Of a DNA stretch of 64,000 nt, positions 52,462-63,611 are shown one piece after another. Under the pieces are notes generated by a model that was not told the DNA's origin, ran no database searches, and saw only the letters and a program-made list of their open reading frames with translations. The translations under genes and the position numbers were made by a program. This stretch comes from Hyalangium gracile (GTDB lineage: Bacteria > Myxococcota > Myxococcia > Myxococcales > Myxococcaceae): the NCBI RefSeq assembly GCF_020103725.1, contig NZ_JAHXBG010000006.1, positions 310,001-374,000 of the forward strand, in the 5' to 3' direction. Each line of letters starts with the position of its first letter. The first letter of the stretch is position 1.

Positions 52462-54972
52462 ATGCGCGCGCGTTCGAAGGCGAGGCGTTGGGGTGGGGGG
52501 CGGGAGGCGGTAGGGGTGGGAGGGCGACGCGGGTGGGTGCTGGCGGCGCTGGCGCTCGCGGCCTGTGGAGGGGGAGCGCTCTCCACGCCCGCCGAGGAAC
52601 CGGTCCCCATCATCGTGCCAGACGTGGTGCCAGACGTGGAGACGCCGACAGTTCCCGGCCCGGAGGGGACGGTCGATGGCCCCACCCAGCCTCCCCCCGA
52701 CTCAGGGGCACCCGAGCCAGCGCCGGAGCCGGAGCCCAAGCCGCCACACAGCCCCGTGTCGCGGAGTGCCTGGTGGCGGGCCTCCTTCTACGCGGGGGTT
52801 GCGCCGGCGGGCCTGGCCGTGGGCGACTTCAACCATGACGGCGCTCCCGATGTCGCCATCAATGGGAGCGGCCGCAACTACACCAGCGAGTATGTCTCCC
52901 GAGTGGGTGAGTTCCTCGTGTTGCTCAACGACGGGACTGGCGAGCTCTCGACGGTGTCGGGCTGGCGCCGGACGAGCAGCCTGTTGGCGCCCCTCGTGGT
53001 CGCGGACGTCAACGGGGATGGCCAGCTGGATGCGCTCGGGGGAGGCCCCTATGGCGCCTTTGTGTTGCTCGGTCGGGGAGATGGCGGCTTCGCCCCTGAT
53101 GCCTGGGGCATGGGCTCATCCATCGTCTCCAGTCTCGGAGTCTGGACGAGCGGCACTGGGACACCGCTGCTCTGGTCCCTGCACAGCTACGACGCCATCG
53201 ACATGATGACTCCGGGGGGCTTCTACCTGCGCGAGGGGAACAGTGACGGGGGCTCCAGGTCTCGTCACCTCTCGTATCCCGATGGGCAGCGGGTCGTTGA
53301 ACCGATGAGCGAGGGCCTGGTGGCCGTGGTGGCGGACTTCAACGAAGACGGGCTCATGGATGTCGTGTTCAGCCATGCGCTCTCCACGCCAGGCGGGCCC
53401 TCGCAGATCTTCATCGGAGATGTTCTCTCCCACGTCAGCGCTGGCGGGCTCCTTCCGTTGAGCCATGCCTTTCAGCAGATGGAGACCGCGGACCTCGATG
53501 GGGATGGCCATCAGGATCTGCTCGCCCTGGCGGGGGACACCGTCTGGGGCTTCCTCGGAGATGGCCACGGTGGCTTCTCCGTGGCGTCGTCGCTGCGGCT
53601 CGACTCGGCTCCCCAGCGCCTGGCCGTCACCCACCTGGACAAGGACGGCGTCCCCGACGCAGTGGCCGTGCACTCCCAGCAAGGGGCGGTGTCCCTCCTG
53701 CGAGGTCTGGGAGATGGGAGGTTCGTCGAGCATGGCGAGCTGGCCGTGGGCCGGACTCCGACCGCCGCGATCGCCGCGGACCTGGATGGAGACGGTACTC
53801 CGGAGCTCCTGGTCACCGAGGCGGATGACAATGCCGTGTCCGTGTATGCGATCCCCGCGCGGTCCGTGCATGAGCCGAGAGCTCCCTTCACCTGCGCCCT
53901 GTCCTCGCAGCCCGAGCAGTCCGACCCGCTTCCGCCTGTCTCTCCGGTGATGACCTGGGAGACGGGAGGCGTCGGCACGGAGGTCGTGGCCGTGGGGGAC
54001 TTCGATGGGGACGGGCGGAAGGACTTCGCCCTCGCGGAGCCCTCGGAGGGAGTGCGCATCGTCGGAAATCCCCTGGGTGCGCCGCTGAGCTGGCGCGTTC
54101 CCGCCGGACCGATGCAGTACCTCGCGGCCGGGGACTTCGACGGAGACGGGAGGGAGGACCTCGCTTTCAGTTCCTACACCGATGAGGCCGGCATCCTCTG
54201 GAACGACCCGGCGGAGGAGCCCTTCAGCTCCGCGCAGATCCTCAAGCGGGGCGAGGGAGGCGGAGGCATCGTGGCCGCGGACTTCAACCGCGACGGGCAC
54301 GAAGAGCTGGTGGTGACGTTCAAGGGCCCCTGCATCGGCTCGGCGAACCTGTTCACGCATCAGGGCAACCGTCAGTTCCGTGCCCAGGCCATGAGTGACT
54401 TCAACCCCGAGCCCGATGACAGGTGCTACGGGCACCGCTCTCCGGTGGCTGGTGATTTCAATGGGGATGGCACGCTGGACTTCGCGGACGTGACGCTGGG
54501 AATCAACCTCCAGCCCATTGCTCCGGACGGCACGTTGCTGCCCGGCCATGGATTCCAGGCGGACTACGCCTACTCCATCTCGTTCGAGGCCGTGGACGCG
54601 GACGGGAACGGAACCCTGGACATGGTCTACAAGCGGCCCGGCAGCCAGAGCGTGACGTTCTTCCTGGGGGATGGGCATGGCACGCTGCAGGCGCCATGGG
54701 CCTGCTCGTTGCCCACGGTGGACTCGGTGCTGACGCTGGAGGACCTGAATGCCGATGGCCTCGCGGACCTGACGGGGACGACGGAGAACGGCACCCGGTT
54801 GTGGGTGTTGCCGGGAGCCGGCGGGGGGAAGTGGGGCCAGCCGAGGACCTACTCCGTGGACGGGCCTGTCAGCTGGGTCAAGTCCGTGGATGTGCTCGGA
54901 GATGCTCGGCCCGAGCTCGTCGTGCTCTCCCAGTCTGGCCGGCTCCACGTGTTTCCCAAGCCAGCGCCGTGA
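52462..54972 (+). CDS. FG-GAP/VCBS repeat lipoprotein
   Basis: 836 residues from MRARSKARRW with lipobox LAAC. A Pro/Glu-rich linker precedes at least twelve calcium-loop repeats of the D-x-[DN]-x-D-G type, such as DFNHDGAPDVAI, DVNGDGQLDA, DLDGDGHQDLLA, DFDGDGRKDFAL, DFNGDGTLDFAD and DLNADGLADLT. These build an integrin-alpha-like beta-propeller that needs calcium. It is likely cell-surface and adhesive or binding. No partner gene adjacent. Confidence 0.9.
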   Translation: MRARSKARRWGGGREAVGVGGRRGWVLAALALAACGGGALSTPAEEPVPIIVPDVVPDVETPTVPGPEGTVDGPTQPPPDSGAPEPAPEPEPKPPHSPVSRSAWWRASFYAGVAPAGLAVGDFNHDGAPDVAINGSGRNYTSEYVSRVGEFLVLLNDGTGELSTVSGWRRTSSLLAPLVVADVNGDGQLDALGGGPYGAFVLLGRGDGGFAPDAWGMGSSIVSSLGVWTSGTGTPLLWSLHSYDAIDMMTPGGFYLREGNSDGGSRSRHLSYPDGQRVVEPMSEGLVAVVADFNEDGLMDVVFSHALSTPGGPSQIFIGDVLSHVSAGGLLPLSHAFQQMETADLDGDGHQDLLALAGDTVWGFLGDGHGGFSVASSLRLDSAPQRLAVTHLDKDGVPDAVAVHSQQGAVSLLRGLGDGRFVEHGELAVGRTPTAAIAADLDGDGTPELLVTEADDNAVSVYAIPARSVHEPRAPFTCALSSQPEQSDPLPPVSPVMTWETGGVGTEVVAVGDFDGDGRKDFALAEPSEGVRIVGNPLGAPLSWRVPAGPMQYLAAGDFDGDGREDLAFSSYTDEAGILWNDPAEEPFSSAQILKRGEGGGGIVAADFNRDGHEELVVTFKGPCIGSANLFTHQGNRQFRAQAMSDFNPEPDDRCYGHRSPVAGDFNGDGTLDFADVTLGINLQPIAPDGTLLPGHGFQADYAYSISFEAVDADGNGTLDMVYKRPGSQSVTFFLGDGHGTLQAPWACSLPTVDSVLTLEDLNADGLADLTGTTENGTRLWVLPGAGGGKWGQPRTYSVDGPVSWVKSVDVLGDARPELVVLSQSGRLHVFPKPAP

Positions 54973-55010
54973 CTGCTGGAGGTGCCGACAAGGGCCCCGG
55001 ACGGGGTGGC

Positions 55011-56021
55011 TCAGCCCGGCTCGTGCTGGCGGCGGTACTCGCCGGGGGTGGTGCCCGTCCAGCGGCGGAAGGCTCGGTAGAAGGCGCTCAGCTCCGTGAA
55101 GCCGGCGGCGAACGCCACCTCGATGATCTCCATGCGGCTCCGGGCGATGAACTGCTGCGCCACCTCGCGCTTCACCTCATCGAGAAGCCGCGTGAAGGAG
55201 GTGCCCTCCTGCTGGAGCTCGCGCTGAAGGGTGCGCGGGCTCGCCTTCAGCTCCGCCGCGGTCTCCTCGAGCGTGGCGCGCCCCTCCGGGAGTAGATCGA
55301 GCAGCACGGTCCGGACCCGGTCGCAGGCGCTCCGCGAGCCCATCCTGTGCAGCATCTCGTTGGCGTGGCGCTGGAGGACCTCGAGGAGGAAGGGGTCCGG
55401 CTCGCGCAGCGGCAGGTCGAGCACCGAGGCGGGAAGGACGAACTCGTCATGGGGGCAGCCGAAGCGCACCGGAGCTCCCAGGATGCGCTCGCGCTCGGCC
55501 CGCGGCTCGATGGGAGGATGGCTGAAGCGCACCTCCAGCGCTCGCCAGGGCGCCACGGTGGCCTCGCGGGCGGTGCGCAGCAGGCTGCCCGCGTAGAACT
55601 CGGACCCCTGGGGATTCATCGGAGGGGAGGGGGGGCGGACCCGCCAACGCACGAACGCCTGCGAGCCGCGCACCTCGAGCTCCGTCTCCTGGCTGTCGTT
55701 GGTCAGCGGGAGGTAGCGGATGATGCGCTCGAAGGCCGAGCGCAGCGTCGGGCTGGCGCGGAACAGGTACACCTTGACGCCGTGAGCCGTGCTGCGGATG
55801 CGCTCGGTGAGGTGGAGGCCGATCGTGGGATCGCCCGTCATGCGCTCCAGCTCGCGGAAGAGGGTCATCGCGACGGCGACCGGGAGGCGGCCGTCCCTCT
55901 CCTGAAGCGCTTCCGGCGTGACGCCAATCGCGCCCAGGAGCGCCTCCCGCGAGATGCCCATCTCCTCGGCCGCATCCACCACCGTGGCAATCGCCTGAGC
56001 CGCGATCGAGCCTCTGCGCAT
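55011..56021 (-). CDS. AraC-family transcriptional regulator
   Basis: 336 residues. The N-terminal about 200 residues are of the type found in OruR/ArgR-like AraC regulators (MGISREALLGAIGVTPEALQ, LHLTERIRSTAHGVKVYLFR). The C-terminal double HTH has TLEETAAELKASPRTLQREL and AFAAGFTELSAFYRAFRRW. It binds DNA as an activator in response to a small effector. Divergent from nothing; the amidohydrolase gene lies upstream on the same strand, a possible target. Confidence 0.9.
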   Translation of the reverse strand: MRRGSIAAQAIATVVDAAEEMGISREALLGAIGVTPEALQERDGRLPVAVAMTLFRELERMTGDPTIGLHLTERIRSTAHGVKVYLFRASPTLRSAFERIIRYLPLTNDSQETELEVRGSQAFVRWRVRPPSPPMNPQGSEFYAGSLLRTAREATVAPWRALEVRFSHPPIEPRAERERILGAPVRFGCPHDEFVLPASVLDLPLREPDPFLLEVLQRHANEMLHRMGSRSACDRVRTVLLDLLPEGRATLEETAAELKASPRTLQRELQQEGTSFTRLLDEVKREVAQQFIARSRMEIIEVAFAAGFTELSAFYRAFRRWTGTTPGEYRRQHEPG

Positions 56022-56128
56022 GGCTGGTCACTATATCGAGGGTGTGCTCCGGCCGGCTTCGTCCCCGGCGGAGCACTCCGACACCCCTGGAGGGCAGGAA
56101 GAATCCAGCCTGCCTGTCCGAGGTGGAC

Positions 56129-58162
56129 TCAGCGTCCGCCCGCCGTCGGCTCGCCGTTGAGGTACGTCTGGACTACCCGGATCTTGCTGATCTTCGTCGG
56201 GTCTCCACCCCGGCTCGGGTCGAAGTCGAGCGGGTTGGCGTCGAGCACGACGAAGTCCGCGATCTTGCCCTGCTCGATGCTCCCGAGCCACGCGTCCAGC
56301 TCATGTTGCCGCGCCGGCTCCAGGGTGATGGCCCGCAGCGCCTCCTGGACGGTGGCGACATGCTCTGGACCGAGTACGAAGGACTTCTCGAGCGCGGGAT
56401 AGGCCCAGGTGCGCCGGGTGACGGCCTGCTCGACGTACCAGAGCGGGCGCGGCGGCGTCACGAACGAGTCGCTGTGCAGCGAGAACGGGACGCCATACTG
56501 GCGATCGAAGCCGACCGGGTCGATGTTCCGCGCCGCGTCCTCGCCGAGCATCCCCACGAAGGCGTTGCCCCAGTAGGCGACGTGGCCGATGAGGTGGGTC
56601 ACCCGGGCATCGAGCGGGGGCGTCTTCTTGCCGTCCTTCGCCACGTAGCTCCCATTGCGCAGGCCGGCGATGCGCTGGGTGGTGTCCAGGGCTCCCACCG
56701 TGTCGTGGATGAACAGCACCCGGTGCGGATTCTGGGCCTCCTGCTGAAGGCTCGCGAACGCATCGATGGCCCACTGGATGGCCTCGTTGCCGTTGGCGTG
56801 CACCTGGAAGCGCCACTCCTTCGCCAACCACAGCGGCCGGAGCTGGTCGGCGACGTCCGCGGGGCCCTTGTAGTTGGCCCGCCCCTCCTCCGAGCCCGCG
56901 CAGTGCCCCGGAGACTGATAGCGGTACGGGAGCTGGAGCTTGGCCGTGCACCCCTGGGTCGAGCCGTCCACCCACAGCTTGATGCTGCCCGCCCCGAGCC
57001 ACTTCGGCAGCTTGCAGGAAGCGTCCCGCTGGGGGTCGCAGGCGGGCCCCGTGGGCCGCAGCAGCTCACGCTTCTCCTTGGCGTCATATGCGGCCTGGTA
57101 GAAGACGACACCGGTCATTCGCATCGGGAACGCCGGATCCTCCGCGAGGAGCTTCGCCGCCTCGAGCTGCTGCTTGCTCATCAGTCCACCTTCGGAGAGG
57201 GTGGTGAGCCCCGCCTCGCGCATCTCCTGGATGGTCCGCTTCATGCTCGCGGTGGACTCCGCGATGAGCCTGCGCGGGTCGGACTCGAGCAGCGCGAGCG
57301 GGGTGAGGCTCTTGCCCATCGCCTGAAGGAACGGCTTGAATCCAGCCTCCTCACGGATGAGCCCGGTGAACTGCCCGTCCTTGCCCTTCACCCACTCTCC
57401 ACCGGTTGCCGCCATGGAGGCGGGAGGGCACTCCTGGTGCTCCTTCTTCAAGGAGGCGCACGTGACGTCGATGGCCTTCTGGTTCACGTAGGCCAGGTGA
57501 CCCGACTGATCCACGATGAAGACCGGGCGGTCCGCGCTCACGCAGGCAGCCAGATACTTCTTCGGCAGGTCCGCGAAGGACGGAGTCGTCTGCTGTCCTG
57601 CGCAGGGGGACGGGCTGAACTGCTGCCGCGAGGGGTCCAGGTTCACCCCGAGCAGGAACTCGTCGGAGGGCGCCTTGGCGGAGGCAGCGGGCTGCATCGT
57701 CTGGAGCGCCTCGAGCAGCTCGTTCTTGCAGCTCGACGGGTTCGCGGAGGAGTAGGGGCCCGGCAGGCACGGAGCCAGATCATGGAGGCCGGCCATGTCC
57801 TGGATCAGCGTCATGAGGGTGTGCATGTGCGGCTCGATGAAGCCGGGCAGCAGCACCTGCTGCGGCTCCAGGCGGACGATCTTCATGCCCTGGCCCCGCG
57901 GCGCCTGGAGGAGCTCCTTCTCCGTGCCCACCTCGAGGATGCGCCCCTTGCTGTCCACCGAGACGGCTTCGGCGATCGTCCCCTGGTCGTCCATGGTGAG
58001 GATCTTCCCGATGAAGACGGTAACGGAGGACTCCGGGGAGGGACGGCCTCCGCCTCCCGTCGTGGCGCAGGCGCAGAGCAGCCCGAGCCCGAGCCCGAGC
58101 AACACCGAGGGCCAGGGCAGGTGACGGAGAGGGAAGGCGCTTCGGGGTGAGCGTCGCGGCAC
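56129..58162 (-). CDS. YtcJ-like amidohydrolase lipoprotein
   Basis: 677 residues with a lipoprotein signal (lipobox LLCAC) and then the amidohydrolase barrel: LLPGFIEPHMHTLMT carries the metal-binding H-x-H, FQVHANGNEAIQWAIDAFA and FIHD give later metal ligands, and the C-terminal GKIADFVVLDANPL closes the composite sheet. It probably hydrolyses an amide, N-acyl or related compound outside the cytoplasm. The N-terminus and length match the large YtcJ class. Transcribed toward the AraC gene. Confidence 0.88.
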   Translation of the reverse strand: MPRRSPRSAFPLRHLPWPSVLLGLGLGLLCACATTGGGGRPSPESSVTVFIGKILTMDDQGTIAEAVSVDSKGRILEVGTEKELLQAPRGQGMKIVRLEPQQVLLPGFIEPHMHTLMTLIQDMAGLHDLAPCLPGPYSSANPSSCKNELLEALQTMQPAASAKAPSDEFLLGVNLDPSRQQFSPSPCAGQQTTPSFADLPKKYLAACVSADRPVFIVDQSGHLAYVNQKAIDVTCASLKKEHQECPPASMAATGGEWVKGKDGQFTGLIREEAGFKPFLQAMGKSLTPLALLESDPRRLIAESTASMKRTIQEMREAGLTTLSEGGLMSKQQLEAAKLLAEDPAFPMRMTGVVFYQAAYDAKEKRELLRPTGPACDPQRDASCKLPKWLGAGSIKLWVDGSTQGCTAKLQLPYRYQSPGHCAGSEEGRANYKGPADVADQLRPLWLAKEWRFQVHANGNEAIQWAIDAFASLQQEAQNPHRVLFIHDTVGALDTTQRIAGLRNGSYVAKDGKKTPPLDARVTHLIGHVAYWGNAFVGMLGEDAARNIDPVGFDRQYGVPFSLHSDSFVTPPRPLWYVEQAVTRRTWAYPALEKSFVLGPEHVATVQEALRAITLEPARQHELDAWLGSIEQGKIADFVVLDANPLDFDPSRGGDPTKISKIRVVQTYLNGEPTAGGR

Positions 58163-58301
58163 GGGGTACCTCCTGGGGGGCAGGGCGGAGTCAACGCCGG
58201 GATGGGGACGTCCCGGCGAGTCATATCAAGCGTGCCATGGCAGGGGAGTGAACGCGTTCACTCGATGCCGGTGAGCCCGCTCACAGCGCCGGCCGGCTGG
58301 C

Positions 58302-58850
58302 TCAGCCCTGGCCCGAGCCCGCGGGATCCGTCGAGAGCAGGCTGTAGACACGAAGGCTGATGTAGTGACCGTCCTTGATCTCGCAGTCGCGCAGGGTGCC
58401 CTCGTAGCGGAACCCCATGCGCTCCAGGAGCCGATTGCTGGCGGTGTTTCCTTCCTCCACCAGCGCCTCGATGCGGTGGATGCCCTTCTCCCGTCGCATG
58501 TAGTGAAGCAGGGCGGGCATCGCTTCCGTGATGATGCCCTGCCCCCAGAAGCGCGGGAGCAGCCAGTAGCCGATCTCGGCTTTCTTGTGCTGGGCTTGAT
58601 GATGGTTGTACCCGATTGCGCCCAGGGGTTCCTGGCTCTGCCTGCTGACGATCTTCCACCACTGCCCGGTCCCCTCCCGCTCCAGGGTCTCGTAGAAGTC
58701 CATCTGGGCCTTGGTGGCTTCGAGTGAATCGTACCGGACCCCGTAGAAGGGAATCACCCGCGGGTGGCTCAGGCCTTCGAAGATGAAGGGCTGGTCCCCT
58801 GGCTCAATCCGCTGCAGGGTGAAGCGGTCCGTCGTGAGGGGTGAGGGCAT
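58302..58850 (-). CDS. GNAT acetyltransferase (RimJ/RimL-like)
   Basis: 182 residues from MPSPLTTDRFTL, with AGGTG before the start. The GNAT fold has GAIGYNHHQAQHKKAEIGYWL, then the acetyl-CoA loop LPRFWGQGIITEAMPALLHY (R/Q-x-x-G-x-G/A-type), and the typical NTASNRLLERMGFRYEGTLR. It acetylates a protein N-terminus or small amine. It lies 46 bp before the recD2-like gene is read (same strand, just downstream of it). Confidence 0.88.
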   Translation of the reverse strand: MPSPLTTDRFTLQRIEPGDQPFIFEGLSHPRVIPFYGVRYDSLEATKAQMDFYETLEREGTGQWWKIVSRQSQEPLGAIGYNHHQAQHKKAEIGYWLLPRFWGQGIITEAMPALLHYMRREKGIHRIEALVEEGNTASNRLLERMGFRYEGTLRDCEIKDGHYISLRVYSLLSTDPAGSGQG

Positions 58851-58895
58851 CACCTGGCACTGAACCACACGAGGTGCGGGTGTCCAAGCCTCCCG

Positions 58896-61184
58896 CTACC
58901 AGCTGGGGGTGGAGTCCCGCAGCCGCGCGGCCAGACGAGTGAAGCGCTTCTGGGTCTCCCCGTTGCGCACCGCGAGCCCCAGCGCCTTCCTGCTCCCCAC
59001 GAGCACCACCAGCTTCCTGCCTCGCGTCACCCCGGTGTAGAGCAGGTTGCGCTGCAGCAGCGTGTAGTGCTGCGTGTGCAGGGGCAGCACCACACACGGG
59101 TACTCGCTGCCTTGCGACTTGTGCACACTGGTGGCGTAGGCGAGCACCAGCTCGTCCAGGTCCGCCCACGCGTAGACCACCCGCCGCCCGTCGTAGCGCA
59201 CCACCAGCTCCTGCTCCTCCCGATCGATGGCCTCCACCCGCCCGATGTCTCCGTTGAAGACGCCGAGCTCGTAGTTGTTGCGCACCTGCATTACCTTGTC
59301 GCCCACCCGGAACGTCCGGTTGCCCCGGGAGAGCTCCTCCCCGGAAGGGTTCAGGTGCTCCTGAAGCGTGGCGTTGAGGTTCGCGGTGCCGATGAGGCCC
59401 CGGTTCATCGGCACGAGCACCTGCACCTCGTCCACCGGGTGCAGCCCGAAGCGGCGCGGAATGCGCTCCTTCACCAGCGTCTTGAGGGCCGCGAGGATGG
59501 CCTCGGGCTCCTCCTTCTCGATGAAGTAGAAGTCGGCCAGCGCGTCCGCGGGGGGCACCTGGGGCAGCTCCCCCTGGTTGATGCGGTGGGCGTTGGTGAT
59601 GATGAGGCTCTCCTGGGCCTGGCGGAAGATGTGCTTCAGCCGCACCACTGGCACGTGCCCGGAGGCGATGATGTCCTGGAGGACGCTGCCCGGGCCCACG
59701 CTCGGCAGCTGGTCCACATCCCCCACCAGCAGCAGCTGACAGTGGGGCGGCAGCGCCTTGAGCACGTTGAGCATGAGCAAGGTGTCCACCATGGACACCT
59801 CGTCGAGCACCAGCACATCGGCCTGGAGCGGGTTGTGCCGATCGCGCTGGAAGCTGTGGGTGCGCGGGTTGTACTCGAGCAGCCGGTGGATGGTCTCCGC
59901 CTCTCGCCCCGTCGTCTCCCCCAGCCGCTTGGCCGCGCGCCCGGTGGGAGCAGACAGCAGGATCCGGCGCTCCTTCTTCTCCAGGATGGAGAGGATGACG
60001 TTGACCAGCGTCGTCTTCCCGGTGCCCGGGCCGCCGGTGATGACGAGCACCTTGGACACCATCGCCTGTCGCACGGCCTCCTTCTGCTCGGGGGCGAGCG
60101 AGAGGCCCTGGTGGCCCTCGGCCCAGGCGATGGCTCGCTCCACGTCCACCTCCAGGGGACGGGCGGGCCAGGCGCACAGCGCCTTGAGGAGGTTGGCGAC
60201 ACCGATCTCCGAGACGTGGAGGGCCTTCAGGTACACCGCCTCGCACGCATCCTCGGGGCGGGGGAGGGCCAGGGCACTGGCCTTCTCCACGGCGATGTAC
60301 TCGGCGGCGTCCAGCCGGGTGATGGCCGCCTCCACGAGCGGGGGCGGTACCTCCAGCAGCTCCACGGTGCGCGCGGTGAGCTCGTCGCGCGGCGCGTAGA
60401 GGTGGCCGTCCTCGGAGAACTCGCGCAGCACGTGCAGCACCCCTGCCTCGGCGCGCTTGGGCGAGTCGGAGGGCACGCCGAGCGAGCGGGCGATGCGGTC
60501 GGCGGTGAGGAAGCCGATGCCGTACACGTCGATGGCCAGCCGGTAGGGGTTCTCGCGCACGACGTCGATGGCTCGGGCGCCGTACTGCTTGTAGACCTTC
60601 ACCGCGAAGCTGGCGGGTACTTCGTGGGACTGCAGGAAGACCATCACCTGGCGGATGTCACGCTGCTCGGCCCAGGTGTCGCGCAGGAGCTTGCGGCGCT
60701 TCTCCCCGAAGCCCTTCACCTCCGCCAGCCGCTCGGGCTTCGAGTCGATGATGTCGAGCGTCTCCAGGCCGAAGTGCTCCACCAGGCGGCGAGCCATGGC
60801 CGGGCCCACGCCCTTGACCAGGCCGCTGCCGAGGTACTTCTCGATGCCCACCAGCGTCGCCGGCTTCACCGTGGAGAAGGAGCTGACGCGGAACTGCTCG
60901 CCGTACTTGCGGTCGTGCACCCACTGGCCTGTGAGGCGCAGGGACTCCCCGGGCTGGACGCCCAGGAGGTTTCCCACGGCGGTGATGGGCTCCTTGCGTC
61001 CGGAGAGCACCACCCTCACCACGCTCCAGCCGGCCTCCTCGTTGGAGTAGGTGACGCGCTCGAGGCTTCCCTCCAGGGTGGTGGGAGGGCGCTCGTCGCG
61101 GCCTGAGGGGCTGCCTTCGCGCGTGGCGGGCAGGCGGCCTCCCCCGTCGGCGGCGGAGCCCGAGGAGGGACGGGAGGCGGACAT
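58896..61184 (-). CDS. recD2: RecD2-type DNA helicase
   Basis: 762-residue superfamily 1B 5'-3' helicase acting without RecBC. The N-terminal helix-hairpin-helix region (VKGFGEKRRKLLRDTWAEQR) is followed by Walker A VITGGPGTGKTTLVN, Walker B VLVLDEVSMVDT, the RLKHIFRQAQES segment and the C-terminal UvrD-like motif YATSVHKSQGSEYP. It is used in repair or replication-fork processing. Complete, with no partner genes adjacent. Confidence 0.93.
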   Translation of the reverse strand: MSASRPSSGSAADGGGRLPATREGSPSGRDERPPTTLEGSLERVTYSNEEAGWSVVRVVLSGRKEPITAVGNLLGVQPGESLRLTGQWVHDRKYGEQFRVSSFSTVKPATLVGIEKYLGSGLVKGVGPAMARRLVEHFGLETLDIIDSKPERLAEVKGFGEKRRKLLRDTWAEQRDIRQVMVFLQSHEVPASFAVKVYKQYGARAIDVVRENPYRLAIDVYGIGFLTADRIARSLGVPSDSPKRAEAGVLHVLREFSEDGHLYAPRDELTARTVELLEVPPPLVEAAITRLDAAEYIAVEKASALALPRPEDACEAVYLKALHVSEIGVANLLKALCAWPARPLEVDVERAIAWAEGHQGLSLAPEQKEAVRQAMVSKVLVITGGPGTGKTTLVNVILSILEKKERRILLSAPTGRAAKRLGETTGREAETIHRLLEYNPRTHSFQRDRHNPLQADVLVLDEVSMVDTLLMLNVLKALPPHCQLLLVGDVDQLPSVGPGSVLQDIIASGHVPVVRLKHIFRQAQESLIITNAHRINQGELPQVPPADALADFYFIEKEEPEAILAALKTLVKERIPRRFGLHPVDEVQVLVPMNRGLIGTANLNATLQEHLNPSGEELSRGNRTFRVGDKVMQVRNNYELGVFNGDIGRVEAIDREEQELVVRYDGRRVVYAWADLDELVLAYATSVHKSQGSEYPCVVLPLHTQHYTLLQRNLLYTGVTRGRKLVVLVGSRKALGLAVRNGETQKRFTRLAARLRDSTPSW

Positions 61185-61278
61185 GACGCGGAGGTTATCA
61201 GGGAGCTGGCCTCGAGGCAGCGGAAGGCCAGGAGCCGTTGAAGGGCCGCACGCCTGGGAGCCGGCCGAGCAGGAGGAC

Positions 61279-61719
61279 CTACTTATCAGCGTCGAGGACG
61301 ACCGAGACGAGGCAGGCCTTGGCGGTGCGCGAGAAGCCCAGACGGAGGCTGCCCCAGGGCTGGGAGTAGCTCAGATAGATTGGAGAGTCCGGGGGCTGGT
61401 GGGGCGTGGGAACGGAGAGCTCCGGGGAAGGCCCGAAGTGGTGCCGTGCTTGCTCCTGGGTCACACACGTGGAGGGGGCGATCTCGAACAGAAGCAAGCC
61501 ATCCTTGCGGTGGGACTTGGAGGTTGGCACACGCAGCTCGACGTTGTGGAGGGGCGCTTTCGCCGTGTCCTTCGCACGGTAGACCGTGAAGTAGGCATTG
61601 GAGACAGAGACCTCGGGCTTGAGAGAGGTCGCCATGAGCCGGTCCACCTCTTCGAGCTTGAAGGGGCGGCTTGCGGCCAGGGTGGAGATCAGCGCCAGGA
61701 TCGTGGATGAGGTCATCAT
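61279..61719 (-). CDS. Secreted hypothetical protein
   Basis: 146 residues (or 145 from the second ATG) with a short N-terminal hydrophobic stretch (STILALISTLAAS) that could be a weak signal. The body has strands (VSVSNAYFTVYRAKDTAK, VELRVPTSKSHRKDGLLLFE) and no recognised motif. It sits next to a tRNA-3'-end-like repeat and the toxin/immunity cassette. Function unknown. Confidence 0.6.
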   Translation of the reverse strand: MMTSSTILALISTLAASRPFKLEEVDRLMATSLKPEVSVSNAYFTVYRAKDTAKAPLHNVELRVPTSKSHRKDGLLLFEIAPSTCVTQEQARHHFGPSPELSVPTPHQPPDSPIYLSYSQPWGSLRLGFSRTAKACLVSVVLDADK

Positions 61720-61798
61720 GACTAGGACAAGGTCTCCAATGTAGCGCCGGTAGGAGGAGGCAGACCATCAACCCTCGAGATTTCTGGGCTTCTCGGGA

Positions 61799-61826
61799 TG
61801 GAGGCGGCGGGAATCGAACCCGCCGC
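61799..61826 (-). other. tmRNA/tRNA 3'-end-like fragment (possible att)
   Basis: On the minus strand, GCGGCGGGTTCGATTCCCGC then CGCCTCCA gives a T-arm plus 3' acceptor strand like the end of tmRNA. No matching 5' half is found upstream, so it is a fragment, as left by site-specific integration. The same GCGGGTTCGATTCCCGCCG core recurs at 63246 in the same orientation. No other structure seen in 61720-62006. Confidence 0.5.
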
Positions 61827-62006
61827 TCGGAGTTTCTGGCGAGCGCGATCCCACTCTGGTCGAGCGCCGTTTCCGTAAGACTGCAATGCTGGGGGAGGCG
61901 AGCGATGTGGGGCACGGCCTGCTCCGGCACGTGGAGCGGGCCTTTACCTGGTACCTGGCGTGCGGAGTATTGGCGCACGGCTTCGCGCAGGTGTGTTGTG
62001 AGAGGC

Positions 62007-63236
<1,230 letters not shown>

Positions 63237-63238
63237 TT

Positions 63239-63262
63239 GGGAGCGGCGGGAATCGAACCCGC
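63239..63262 (-). other. tRNA 3'-end-like fragment (possible att)
   Basis: Minus-strand GCGGGTTCGATTCCCGC (T-arm) followed by CGCTCCC. It is in the same orientation as 61799-61826, so the two bracket the toxin/immunity segment of about 1.4 kb as direct repeats. No complete tRNA is present. Confidence 0.5.
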
Positions 63263-63293
63263 TGACAGGTGATGCGCAAGCAGCCGTTGCCTG

Positions 63294-63500
63294 TCAGGCT
63301 TCCTCGTCGGGCAGGAGTGTGAGGAGTAGCTCATCATCAGGGCCCAGCGGGCGCCAACCGGGCGACGGTGGCGTGGCGAGGAGCGCTGCCGCTACCTGTC
63401 TTGCGCGTTCCTGATGAGCTTCCGGAGTGTAGGCAATCCACGCGCTGAGCGCCTTGGCAACCTGGAAACGGTTCGCGTCGTCCAGCGGCCAGGGCCGGGC
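63294..63500 (-). pseudogene. C-terminal gene fragment
   Basis: A minus-strand frame ending at a TGA at 63294-63296 reads smoothly (DDANRFQVAKALSAWIAYT, ERARQVAAALLATPPS, LLLTLLPDEEA), like the end of a helical soluble protein. No start or N-terminus is visible; upstream lies palindromic repeat copy 3. Family unknown. Confidence 0.35.
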
Positions 63501-63536
63501 TCTGCTCCTCCAGCCCCGGCTCCGCTCCCGCTCGAG

Positions 63537-63559
63537 ACTGGTATGACAAGCGGACCAGT
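63537..63559. repeat. Palindromic intergenic repeat, copy 3
   Basis: ACTGGTATGACAAGC then GGACCAGT; 6-bp arms ACTGGT / ACCAGT. It is the same orientation as copies 1 and 2, but here no plus-strand gene follows closely, which weakens a simple operator role. The following CGGTCCGGTCC stretch is also partly palindromic. Confidence 0.55.
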
Positions 63560-63611
63560 TCGGTCCGGTCCCGCCCGGTATGGTCTCCTCTTCGGGGACA
63601 TTCCTGAAAAA